The notes under the pieces are model-generated. The model was not told the DNA's origin. It worked only from the letters and a program-made list of their open reading frames with translations, and did no database searches. The translations under genes and the position numbers were made by a program. A stretch of DNA of 64,000 nucleotides from Adiantum capillus-veneris (taxonomy: Eukaryota; Streptophyta; Polypodiopsida; Polypodiales; Pteridaceae), in assembly GCA_014529385.2 (NCBI GenBank), contig CM043966.1, forward strand, positions 140,478,211 through 140,542,210. The letters run 5' to 3'. Numbering within the stretch: the stretch's first letter is position 1; the number at the start of each line of letters is the position of its first letter. Below are positions 23,674 to 34,678 of this stretch, in pieces.

Positions 23674-26600
23674 ATGAGTAGTGACGAGGATGTGGGACCG
23701 TCCAACCGAAACACCTATCTCTCAACAAGGGTCTTATGTCCTTGTAATCAATGCAAGCATGCTGTGCGACGGACAAGACGTGTTTCTTTGCAGCACGTTC
23801 GCGAATTTGGCGAGTTCGATCCATCTATTATAGATCGAGTTGTTGCCAATTATAACTCGTCGGACTCTGACGCTGGCCAACAAGCAGCAATCTTGCAACC
23901 CAATAGACGTGTTCGCAGGCGCTTTGGTCAAGCAGCATATGTGAGGCCACAAGATGTAGCCTCTGACAGCTCGGGGGATGATCATGCAGAGCACATTCCC
24001 AACGAGGCAATGTTTGAGCCCGAGATTGATGAAATGATCGAGACGATCATGGATTCAGAAAGGCTTATCTATGATGATATGAAAAGTGAAGCCGATACGC
24101 CATTGTATAATGGAGCACGTATGTCTAGATTGAAAGCACTCCTGGTTCTTCTCAACATGCAGACAAAGTTTGGATGGAGTGACACTAGCGTCACAGCGCT
24201 TTTCAGGTGATCTATTACAATTAGTTTACTTTAATAAAACTCTAAATGTATAATGATCTGATAGATTTTTACACGACTGTATCGTATTTTGATGTTGTGT
24301 AGATTGCTTAAAGAGCACATACTACCAGCTGACAATGTGATGCCAGATTCCCAAGATGAAGCAAGAAAGATTTTGCGAAACTTGGGGATGGATTACAATT
24401 CTATCCACGCTTGTCCTAATGACTGCATTCTTTTCAGAGGGGAATACATAGACATGGAGAAGTGTCCGAAATGTGATTCCGAAAGATATCGAGTAGATCT
24501 CCACGGGACAAAAATTCCACAAAAGGTTTTGCGACATTTTCCTCTGCTTCCTCGCATCAAGCATTTCTTCGAATGTAAGTCCATGGCCGCCCTAGCATCA
24601 TGGCATGAGGAGAATAAATCTTCGGATGGTGTGCTACGAATTCCTGCAGATTGCGCAGCCCGAAAACATATAGATGGAACATGGTCGGATTTTGCCAGGG
24701 AAGCTCGAAATTTGCGCTTAGGCCTGGCTATGGATGGCGTAAATCCATTTGGTCAAAGATCAACATCTTACAGTGTATGGCCCGTTGTCATCGTCAACTA
24801 CAACATTCCCCCGTGGTTGACTACGAAGAAGGGGCACCTATGGCTAAGCTTGATTGTGCCAGGGCGATATAAAGTGGGGAATATGGATGTGTATCTTCGT
24901 CCACTATTGGAAGAGCTACAACAATTGTGGATTGGCATAGAGGTGGTGGATATGAGCCGACACAAAGGACGACGGAATGCTTTGATCAGAGGCATTCTAA
25001 TGTGGACCATGCATGACTATCCCGGGCTAACAGAATGCTCAGGTGATCTATTGACACTCCTCACTCAGACACTGTAAATCTTGTTTTTTCCCATAGTTGA
25101 TCTATTATCATGTGTATACATGCAGGGCTTCAAACAAGCGGATACAGAGCATGTGTCACATGTGGACCTAGACTGAATGCACGTAGGGCGCCCTCACTGA
25201 AGAAGCAAATCTACGAAGGTCATCAAGCGTATCTTCCAGAGAATCATGTGTTACGCGACGGCTTTTTGGGAAGAGAGCCACCAAGGATGTCTGCACAAGC
25301 ATGGTTAGAGCAGAAGGAGATGTGTGATGATGGATTGCCTCCAGGGATGAAGAGACTATCTCTATGGTACGAGTTACCATACTGGCCCCGACTCATGATC
25401 AATCACTTGCTCGATCCAATGCACATATTCAAGAATGTGGGTAATCTACTATGGGACCATCTGATCGGCAAGAAAGATACTTTGGGAGCCAGAGTTGACC
25501 TTAGACATGTGGATCGTATGGAGCAATATTGGCCGCAAACAGCGTCTGATGGATCGATAAAACTCCCTAAAGCACCATGGATTTTCACAGGAGCCCAAGA
25601 ACGCAAAGTAAAAGAGACCATTCGATCTTTGCGGACCCCCACTGACGTAATTCACTCGCTCCGAACGTGTTTTACTAAAGAAGGAAAGCTTACCGGTTTG
25701 AAGTCACACGATTGGCATAAAATGTGTCAGGTACGTTCATAGTGGACTTTAATATCATTGCATAAAATGTGGACTTTAATATCATTGCTGCACATACTTT
25801 ACAGTTTATTTTACCGGTTGCCATTGAGGGATGTTTGTCTCTCGACATCCGTAACACAATCTACAAACTTGCAAAGCTGGTGCAATGGATCTCACAAAAG
25901 GAGATCAACGTAGACTCCATACCATTCGCCAAACTAAATGTTGTGGAGCTTGTGTGCATGTTTGAGAAACATTTTCCTACTACCATGCTAACCATTCAGG
26001 TGCATCTTCTTGTTCACATAGTTGATGAGGTGGAAATAGCTGGCACAGTTCATTCCAGATGGATGTTCTTCTTAGAACGTTTCATGAAAACGCTTAAGGA
26101 ATATGTGCGTCAAAAGGCACGTCCGGAGGGTAGCATGGCAGAAGGTTGGTTGGTATCAGAGTCCCTAGTGTACATTGGAGAGTGGCTAGACGGATTTGAT
26201 AAAGCCCGGGACACGCTATGGCGAACCATAGATGATGAGCGCATATCTAGGATTGTCATGTGCAATCTCGGTGTTGAGAAGAAGATGACGGAAGATCTAG
26301 AGGCTAAAATCAACCGATTTTGCATGCTTCACAATCCAGTGATGCAAAAGTGGATTTCACAATATGAGGATGCAAAGCAAGAGCGACAAAGGGCACGAAT
26401 CGAGTGGAGACGGGGAAGACGACCACCGATGCACTATCCGACGGTTCTGGAGAGCCTACCAACCTTCATGAGCTTAAGATGGTTGCACAACCAATTGAAA
26501 AGCGCACAACAATGCGGTGACGAAGTGACTTGAGGAAGAGTGGGAGTACTCTCGGGGTTGCGCGACCAAGGTAAGTTTGCAATGTACGACATGCTAGTGA

Positions 26601-27181
26601 CTTTATTTCTAAACGTTTGAACGGCCACTCATAATCTTTGTTCGTTGTAGTATAAGTCATACACAGCAGCATGGTGTAAAGGTCGACATTTTAGGGTGGA
26701 ACAAATCGACAAAAAGCGTTTTACTCAAGATTGTGGAATCATGGCAAAATTTGAACAGTCTAGTCGACGACGTTCCTCTGATGCAGATCCTGTGGTGGCG
26801 GAACTCACTTACTTCGGCACGCTGCAAGAGATTTTGAGGATTGATTACAGAGGATTTTTTGTCGACTTGTTCGACGTGCAATGGTTCAAGATAATCATGG
26901 AGGGTCGCAACGCTACTGTGCGTAGAGGAGAGTCTGGTTTTCTTGAGGTGGATTCTACTAAGAAATGGACTGACCTAAGAGACACTTTCGTCCTACCAGA
27001 GCATTGTGAACAAGTAAGTATGTAAATAGTTAACATCCCCCTTTTACAAGTTATGTGCTTGAAAGCTCTCATGTAAGTTATGTGGCTCTATCAGGTAATA
27101 TTTCATCCTACAAAGTCTACATCAAACTGGTGGTACGTCATAGAGGTAGCCCCTCGTAGTGCAAGGACGTATGAAGGCTGA
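23674..27181 (+). CDS. TNP2-like CACTA transposase (TnpD type), seven coding blocks
   Basis: This would be the DDE-type transposase that cuts and joins the element ends in the nucleus. Proposed exons: 23674-24206, 24303-25042, 25126-25730, 25805-26570, 26651-27013, 27095-27181; all introns are GT-AG. ATG at 23674 opens MSSDEDVGPSNR. In order one sees a Cys pair (CPCNQCKH), a zinc-ribbon-like CPNDCILF...CPKC, then LAMDGVNPFGQRSTSYSVW and LDPMHIFKNVGNLLWD (Transposase_21-type segments with Asp residues). A DUF4218-like block (HLLVHIVDEVEIAGTVHSRW, then FLERFMKTLKEYVR) and a DUF4216-like C-terminus (DYRGFFVDLFDVQWFKI, then SNWWYVIEVAPRS) follow. Exon phases agree except for one probable single-base shift near 26527-26530: the upstream frame meets TGA at 26531-26533, while EEEWEYSRGCATK continues in another frame. 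Unless that is an assembly error, the protein is truncated. Confidence 0.88.
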
Positions 27182-27300
27182 CACCTGACGTCCGTACCCC
27201 CATCGACACGCCGCTAGAGACCCCTGCCGGGACACCCAGGTTCACGCGTCACCGGCCAGAGGGCTTGCCTTACTCCATCGACTTCAGTGGCGGCATCATC

Positions 27301-28061
27301 ATGGATGATGACGGCAAGAAGGTGATCTCGCGCATGCGTGGTCTTTGCTCTCAGCTGTTTAGACACTACATACTAAACAAATGGAGTGAAGTACCAAGTG
27401 ATTTAAAAAACAGAGTCATCAGCATACTTCATGATGAGTTTCCCGTTCCAACACGGGATCTGCGCTTCAATGAAGACCTGATGAAGATTCGAATGCGCGA
27501 ATACTGCAAACACAAGCGTTCCAAAGTGCAAAAAGCAATCAAGCATGGGTGGAACAGGCCAGATTGGCTGGCCAAAGAAGATTGGAAGAATGCGAAGAAA
27601 GCAGCGCGCGAGAATCCCGACAAGTGGAAGCAACAAAAGGATGCAGCCAGAGCGCGAGTAGAGGCAGGGAGCTCGCACCACTTGGGGAGCGGTGGATGGG
27701 CATCATTTGAGGCCGATTTTGTAAGTGTTTTTGCATTGCTCTTTATGTTCGATAGTTTAGGGTTTATGAGTTTTTTAATTCTAACATAATGAATTCTTTG
27801 TATGTTTTGACAGTTGTCGATGACAGGACGTGATCCCACACCGTACGAGCGCGAGTACGCAGGCAGGAAGGGCTTAAACGCCCTAATGGACATTCTCAGT
27901 TCTCGCGGCGGCATGGTTAGTATTAGGGTTTACTCTTTTCTATTTTTTGTATTGTTTTATAAATGTCGTTATATGTTTATACTTACTGAAAGCTGTCTTA
28001 TTGTCTTTTTTTGCAGAATCCGACAGATACGCCGCTTGGACGCGATGAGACGTCTGACTAG
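27301..28061 (+). CDS. Second CACTA protein, Ptta/En/Spm (Transposase_24) type
   Basis: Exons 27301-27720, 27814-27915 and 28017-28061 have GT-AG introns and consistent phase. The protein reads MDDDGKKVISRMRGLCSQLF, a Lys/Arg-rich middle (WKNAKKAARENPDKWKQQKD), and the family signature GSGGWASFEADF joined across intron 1 to LSMTGRDPTPYEREYAGRKG. It ends PTDTPLGRDETSD. This is the TnpA-like partner that in En/Spm binds the subterminal repeats and bridges the ends. Conserved-looking sequence (GTPRFTRHRPEGLPYSIDF) extends in frame upstream of the first ATG without its own start, so the true first exon may come by alternative splicing of the TNP2 transcript, as known for En/Spm. Confidence 0.8.
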
Positions 28062-28317
28062 ACGACGTCAGTTTAGCCGTAGCTAGATAGCATTAGTTTA
28101 GGGTTTCTCATAGCTTATTTATCATGAGACGGATTTTATACGTCTTTTTGAACCATGTATATTATTACATTTGTCACCGCAGTTCATTTTGCCAATCAAT
28201 TCTTTATGCCTATGATGTTGTACAATTGTCATTATTACATTTGCCAATCAATTCATTTTGCCTATGATGTGTACAATTGTCAATTTTACGCTTGTCAATT
28301 TTGCAAACAATGCGTCT

Positions 28318-28565
28318 TCTCTCGGGCGTCGCTATAACCGTCGCTATTTATGGCTCTGTAGCGTCGCTATGAGCGTCGCTATAGACTTCTGTGTAAACGT
28401 CGCTATAACCGTCGCTAAGACCGTCGCTATGAGCGTCTCTATATAGCGACGCATATAGCGACGGTCATAGCGACGGTTATAGCGACGCTCTCGTAGCGAC
28501 GCTATTAGCGACGGTTTTAGCGACGCCGGGGGTTATAAAAAGCCAGTGTATTTCCGTCGCTAACA
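28318..28565. repeat. CACTA 3' subterminal repeat array
   Basis: About seven copies of CGTCGCTA in forward orientation are followed by seven of TAGCGACG in reverse orientation, then one more forward copy. The block can fold into a long imperfect hairpin. Such motifs are the presumed binding sites of the TnpA-like protein. Confidence 0.93.
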
Positions 28566-28596
28566 GCGTCACAAGAGCACACAACCTCTTGTAGTG

Positions 28597-28834
28597 TAAC
28601 CAATGGTTTAAGCACTCAAATCTAAAGATTAGGCTCACTAACGCGTAGTCGTGAACCTCAACAAAACTGACAATGCTTACACTTGAATGAAAGAGCAAAG
28701 AGAGAGGAACACAATGCAAGTTTTGAAATTGGAATCTGATTATCCATTCATTAGTTGTGTTGATTACAAGTTAAAGCAGCTTTGTAGCTTGAGTGTACGT
28801 ACAACAGAGCTCTCTCTTCTCTAAAGATAAGCCT
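28597..28834 (+). repeat. Inverted-repeat element, left arm (inner part)
   Basis: Continues the arm interrupted by CACTA. It matches the complement of 29156-29390, e.g. GACAATGCTTACA, AACACAATGCAAGTTTTG and GATTACAAGTT segments. Confidence 0.85.
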
Positions 28835-29155
28835 CCTTTCACATTAAGGTTATTGACATTTATACCTAGGGCATTCTAAATGGCCAGTAGCCATCTCACA
28901 CGAACCTTTACAATTACCACGATAGAATTACAACTCAAGGAATTGACCTGCTACTCTAGAATTAGGATTTACATAGAGTATCACTACACTAGCTTGACAA
29001 AATAATAAACTACAAATGTGGTGTCTGGCTACATGTTCGGCCAGGTGGGCGTCCGTTCGATCAATCTTCAAACGTTTCCTCTTTCCTAGGTCATGTCGTC
29101 CCTTGACATGACCATGTGCAGTCTTGCCATAGGGTTGTCTTTAGCTTTGTCTTCA
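28835..29155. other. Spacer between inverted-repeat arms
   Basis: About 320 bp of unique sequence with no recognisable coding content. Confidence 0.5.
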
Positions 29156-29780
29156 AGGCTTATCTCTAGAGAGAGGAGAGAGCTCTGCTATGCGTACGCT
29201 CAAGCTACGAAGCTGCTCCAACTTGTAATCATCGCAACTAATGATTGGGTAATCCGTTTTTGATTCCAAAACTTGCATTGTGTTGCTCTCTCTTTGCTCT
29301 TTAATTGAAATGTAAGCATTGTCAGTTTTGTTGTGGTTTGAGACTACACGTGTGTGAGCTATAATTGCATATTTGAGTATTTAAATTACTATTCTTAGTT
29401 GTTTTGACCATAGGAGAGTGTTCCTAGACCATTGGGCGACCTTTCCAGATAGCTTTGTTGCAGTTTTCAAGACCTTTTTCATGATCAATCGTGATTTTGG
29501 TACCTTGTTGGATTGCAACCAGACTTGGTAGGATAGTTTTTCTAGGTGTCATAGACCTCCTCCTAAAGTTTTGTTGCATTTCGAGTCCGTTCGAGTGTCG
29601 AAATGGCGTGATAACCTATAGCTGTGAGAAAGGACATAGGCAGATTTTCCTGATCATTGAGTGTTGGTTTTCTTGTTGAGTTGGTGTGTTTGCTGGTTAA
29701 GGTTGAATTCTTGAGATTGACGATCTCAAAGAGTCTCCGTGCCCCATCTGAGTCACTTCCTTGAGTTTGACATTATGTTA
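29156..29780 (-). repeat. Inverted-repeat element, right arm
   Basis: This is the 625-bp inverse of 21152-21540 plus 28597-28834 (627 bp), diverged about 20%. It is uninterrupted and shows the pre-insertion state of the CACTA target (around 29395). Confidence 0.87.
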
Positions 29781-31250
29781 CTTGCCATTTTTTTTATGGA
29801 GCTTTGTTGCTCGCAATAAGCATGTTGTGATTTACAACTTTATCTCCAAGCTGTTGATGATTGATTTGGGTGGCCATTTCCTTATTTTTGATGTAGAAGG
29901 AATATATATAAGAAGTTGATGATGAGGGTTTCTAGATCAGGGTTTAAAACCTGGATGACCAAAGGGAAAAACCCGGTGGTAAAAAAGTGCCTTTGGTATA
30001 CGCTCTTATTGGAGTTGAGCATTTGGACTTGAAGTACCTGTCATACAAGGTGAGTGCTTGGGAGAAACAAAGGAAGAGTGCCTAATGCAAGTGCCAATTA
30101 TGGGACACTCTGTATGCTTATGAGAATTTTTCAAGCAAAAGCATGCAGTGCAAAAGAGGGATTTGATGGGTGCTTCAAGGAACAAATGTAGCACATGTGA
30201 CATCAAAGGATGTCGCACTAGCTTCCATGTTTCCAAGAAGGTTTTTTGATGTAGAATCTTCTCCACTCATACCTCACTGTGATGAGTATGTGAGTGTCTT
30301 TTGTACTTCCTCCTTCACTTACCACTATACTACAACGACTTTCGACTCTTATGCTCACCTATACCAGCATGAGTGACACAACGTAATTATGCTCAACTCT
30401 TCCAGCTTGAGTAGTACCTAGAATAACTAAGACGCTTAGACCACAGAGAATATTACATGAATCTTTGGGACTAGCACCTCGCTCAATTAGTGGCTTAGCT
30501 GCCCGACTCTGACTTTTATGCCATGTATTTTTAACTGCGACTTCAACCTACCTTCTTCAAGGCCAGAAACCCAATTCCATAACTTTTAGAAATTTAGGCA
30601 TCTTCCATTGTTTTGGTCATTGGATGCCACTATTTGGTTGATTAAGTTGGCATATTTTGGCTTCTCTTGACTTTCTTGTCGAGTGACCGATGTAGTCTTT
30701 TCTTTATCTCGCATGAGAAGCGGTTGAATCTGTGTGTGTTTGTTCTTTGTGTTTGAAGTTCCACTAGCAATTTTGAAACCGATCTTTTTCTTGGTCCTTG
30801 TGTGACCGTCTTTGACATTTTACCTTCTTCTATAATTTGCCACTCTATAGCAATGTTTGTTGATGTGACGGCTAAATTGTGGGTGATGTACGGCGACATT
30901 TTCCCAAATGCAATGAAAAGAAGTGCACTGCTTTTCATTTACTTGAACACAACAGCAACAAACTTCCTTTGCACGGTGCCTACCATTGGATCGTTGCTCT
31001 TTCATGTGTTTGACCTACTATTAACCTTAATGATGAAGGTAAAACATGACGAAAGAGCAGGTTTCTCTAGCACGATAGCAATAAAGTAGAGTTACATGAC
31101 ATAGCCCCATGTAATTGTGGAGAAATGATATCGGAGAAATTACCCAAAAAACAACTATAGATGAATCATGTATAGTCTAATTAACACTCACACCTATAGC
31201 AACATGCCAATTCAGGTGTGTTTTTCTCTATTGAATTGTTAAGTACATCC
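29781..31250. other. Unassigned sequence
   Basis: Readings of up to about 98 codons occur on both strands (30642-30938 minus, 30802-31089 plus) without a recognisable domain or persistent frame. I could not assign a gene or element. Confidence 0.3.
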
Positions 31251-31251
31251 C

Positions 31252-31290
<39 letters not shown>

Positions 31291-31291
31291 A
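31252..31291. repeat. Poly-C tract, about 38-39 nt, then (CG)n
   Basis: A pure C run is followed by ACCCCCGCGCGCGCATGCATG. Confidence 0.95.
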
Positions 31292-32990
31292 CCCCCGCGC
31301 GCGCATGCATTGCATTCTTTAATAATTGAATCATGCACACATGCATTGTCTTTGGCTAACTTCAAAATGGACTAAGTGCTGCATCAGAGAAGTTCTATCC
31401 AACACCATTTACTTTGTTGCTCGTATTTGAATTCTATTGTATTCGAGGGTAAAAATCTATTGCTTATTTTGTAGAATCAGGAGTCATTTAATGCTCTTGC
31501 GTGTAAAACTTATACACTTGTCTTCATATGCATTGTTGCTTCTGTGCAAGGACATTCTTAGAAGTGCACATAAGACGTCCAACCACCCAACCCCCATGCT
31601 CTAGCTATGTCTGTTGATGTGGCGGCACAATTGGCAGAGGGAGCTTTTTGCATAAGATTAGGGAATCCAGCAGAAAGTTCATGGAGAGAATTTTTTCAAT
31701 AAATTTTCCAACTGATCCGTTTTCCATAAAAAGCTCCCTCGACACCCCTACTCTTGGCAAACTTGGAGTGATGCAAGTGTTGCATGCTTTTCGCATCCTC
31801 CTGTAGGCACCATACGCCAGGAAACTTGGTAAATAGGGGCTCAAAACAATGCTACAACTTGCCTCAGGTTTGGTGGGAAGTCTAGACTTCTTGACTCTGG
31901 TAATCTAGGACGAACCAGGTGATGCCCTAAACTTACAAAACGATTGCATGCCCTCTCACACCCATGCAGATCATTGTCAACTATGTCACCTTGCATCTCA
32001 TCCTCCTCCTCACCTTCCCCTAGCTCTCCGTCCTCCTCAGATGCCTGCACAAAGCCATGCCATACCCCACAAACGCCAACCACAAGGCACGTACATGGAT
32101 CTGAAAAACATACAAAGTTGTTGTTGCATAGCCAAAGCAGAGCTAGTCTGGTGTAGCAGGGCATTGAAGGGTGGCACTGTGGTAGCTTCAATCTCACAAG
32201 TGTATGAGAGAGCCATCACAAGTATGTGAGGGAGCCAAAAGGTTAATAAATGGGCCATATCTTTTCTTTTGGATTATTAGATGTGAATCCCCGCTCTGGA
32301 AAGGGAAAAGCCAAGCAAAAGAAAGCATGGATTGGGGTGTGTGGCGTAAGCTAGGTAGGCAGTCACAGAGCTCAAGGACAGGGGCACGGACTAGTGCTGA
32401 GAAAGGCCAAGTGTACAGGTGTCATGGCGGCACCACCTGCAATGGATTGGGGCACATGGCAAAATCCAGGCATGCAATTGCAAGGCTCGTCGAGGGCAGG
32501 AACATAGGCTAGTGCTGAGCAAGGCCAAGTGCAGGTGCCATGGCAGAGCGGTGCTGCATTTTCACCATCGTTATTTCGAGGAGCAGGCGTTGCTTTTGAT
32601 TTTTTTTTCAACAATTGTGGGGACCAAGGAAGATCCAAGGCACAAACCACACGGAGGCAAGGGCTCAGAGCGGACAGGGGAGACGATGGTGTAGGAACAA
32701 ATGACAATCAAGAGCTGGAGAGGACAGAGAGTGCACAGCCAAGTGGTAGCATAGAGGGGATAGAGGACACAACATAGGGCACGGAGGGAGTGATAGAGGC
32801 GACATTTAATTTTTGGGGTCTTACAAAAATTTCAATAGTAAATGGAGTCATCATTACATACAACTTTGGAAGTTTCACAAGTCCCCCAAGTTCATGATTT
32901 TTTGGATATCTTAATGTGTAATACGCTCCACTACCTCATTCCACCAATAGAGTAGAAGTCCCAATATAGAGACGCTGAGATTGAAATCCG
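31292..32990. other. Unassigned, locally GC-rich sequence
   Basis: A minus-strand reading (31841-32197) has an acidic stretch (EEDGELGEGEEEDEM) but no recognised family. At about 32380-32430 and 32495-32545 a block with CTAGTGCTGAG...GGCCAAGTG is repeated with a period of about 118 bp. Confidence 0.35.
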
Positions 32991-32999
32991 CACGGCACA

Positions 33000-33250
33000 G
33001 GCTACATTTTACTGTTTCGAGCAGGGAATGGCGCATTCAAAAGCTTGTGCGACAACTTGATTGCAAAAAAAATCTTGCCATTGATGGTGTTTTGACGCGA
33101 GCGCGCTGCAGGCGACACTATAATCCTGTGTAAAAATTTTGAGGGCAAGTAGCAAGCCAAGCAGGGGAGCGAAACGACCAGCAAGGTTTGAACCCCTCCA
33201 CAACGTATCCGATCCATGCACGTAACCACCAAGCTACGCACTTTTGATGT
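33000..33250 (-). repeat. Candidate tRNA-derived SINE
   Basis: On the minus strand an A-box-like TAGCTTGGTGGTT (complement of 33224-33236) is followed 31 bp later by a B-box-like GGTTCAAACC (complement of 33185-33194), the spacing of a Pol III promoter. The tail region to about 33000 is not tRNA-like. No poly(A) or target duplication was confirmed. Confidence 0.45.
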
Positions 33251-34580
33251 GCAAGTGGATCTCTTTTGGTTAGTTAATTGTACATTATATTGGGGCAAGC
33301 CAGCTCACAACTGGGGCCGGCCACTTACTAGCTCCTCTATCCTAAAACACCACTAAAACTTTTGCATTTTTAATAAGACAACCTCTCCTTTTTGGCCTGT
33401 GGAAGGCCACAGGATTCATTGTACAAAGTTGTTGCAAAACTAAGGCCGTTGGATTCTTTGGCTAGATGAGCGCTACATGGCAAGGTTCTTTGTAAAATAT
33501 CTGTGTTGTCCCTTTTGTTTCCTTACATCACCTTCTTTAAGAGACAAGTGTCCGTAAGAGATTCAAAAGTCTTGTGAATAGAAAGCTTAAACTTTGGAAT
33601 AGAAAGCTATTCTCCAAGGCAGCATTTCCTTTGTCTCCATGCTTGAAAATGACTTTGGAGATCAAAACATTAAACAAAATATTCATAGGAGTTTGATCTT
33701 ATGATGCAGTCTTCGAGAAAGTTTTTTTGTTTAAGCGGCAAGTTTCCTCCTTATACAAATACAAAATGGGAACACTAGTAGAAATTTTCACCTTTGCAAA
33801 ATATTCGAACTATTCTTTAGTATATTTTATCTAGTTTTTTCTCCTTCGCCATTTTTTGCAAGCGACTAATATCGATTTTCAATCGGCTTAAGCCTAAGCT
33901 CAAACAGTGAGGTATTGATAAACGATTCTCTCATTTGAAGATTTCAAAAAATAAATCACTTCACTAAATTGTTTAATTATTTTCTATGTTTATTTGAAGG
34001 CATTAAATTATTCTTTTGTTTTAATTTTTAATGTGTCTTTTTATTTTACTTCCTTCTTGTTTTATTTTGTTTCAAAATACTGATGTGCAATGTGTACCAT
34101 TTACCTTATTATTGGAGCTCCTTCATAATATATAAGCCATTTGCGAGTAACGGTACCGACCAGAAGGAAATAAAAAAATGATATGATTTATACTTATCTT
34201 AAATGTTATTTAAATTTTATAATAATAAATGGATCTTTTTATTTCACTTGTATATGGACAATACGATTTTATATTAAAACAATACAATTGTAACACTTAT
34301 TAAAACCTGCTTTTGATAAAATCCTCCTCCCCCCCCCCCCCCCCCCCCACAAAACCTTCAGCAGGCCATCCGGAGTCCTCACCTTGTTCATTAGGAAAAA
34401 GGGAACACATCACTCTCCCCTTGGCCCTTTGGGCAAGTCAAAAAGGCAGCCACATGGGCACGTCACTAGAGGATGGTTTCCATGGTTGAGGTGAATCTAT
34501 TTCTTGTAACTGCTTCATGCGCTTGGGAGCGCTCGCGCGAGGTCGGCTGAGCTCTCAAATTTCTCTAATTCGGTAAACTG
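33251..34580. other. AT-rich intergenic sequence
   Basis: No gene is recognised. A poly-C run of about 19 nt lies at 34331-34349. The end of this region would hold the promoter of the PPR pseudogene. Confidence 0.4.
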
Positions 34581-34678
34581 CAGCTGTTTGCTCTTCTCGT
34601 TCGCTCTATTCTTTTGTTTTTCTCAACGCCCGTTCTTCACTCTGCAAAAGCAGCAGCCTTCATCGTCAATCCGGGGAC

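Larger units (their letters stand above)
21541..28596 (+). mobile_element. CACTA (En/Spm) DNA transposon, full length
   Basis: The termini are CACTACAAGAGG (21541-21552) and its inverse CCTCTTGTAGTG (28585-28596). Target duplications TAA lie at 21538-21540 and 28597-28599. Subterminal regions are packed with CGTCGCTA/TAGCGACG repeats. Inside lie a multi-exon TNP2-type transposase gene, a Ptta/En/Spm-type second gene, a captured HMA-domain fragment and microsatellites. It is 7,056 bp. Apart from one probable frame break in TNP2 the coding exons are open, so it is relatively young or recently active. Confidence 0.95.

Noticed and set aside
31841-32197. Acidic minus-strand reading as a host gene
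   Set aside because: No recognisable domain, no conserved neighbours, and the frame opens on the opposite strand too. Left as unassigned.
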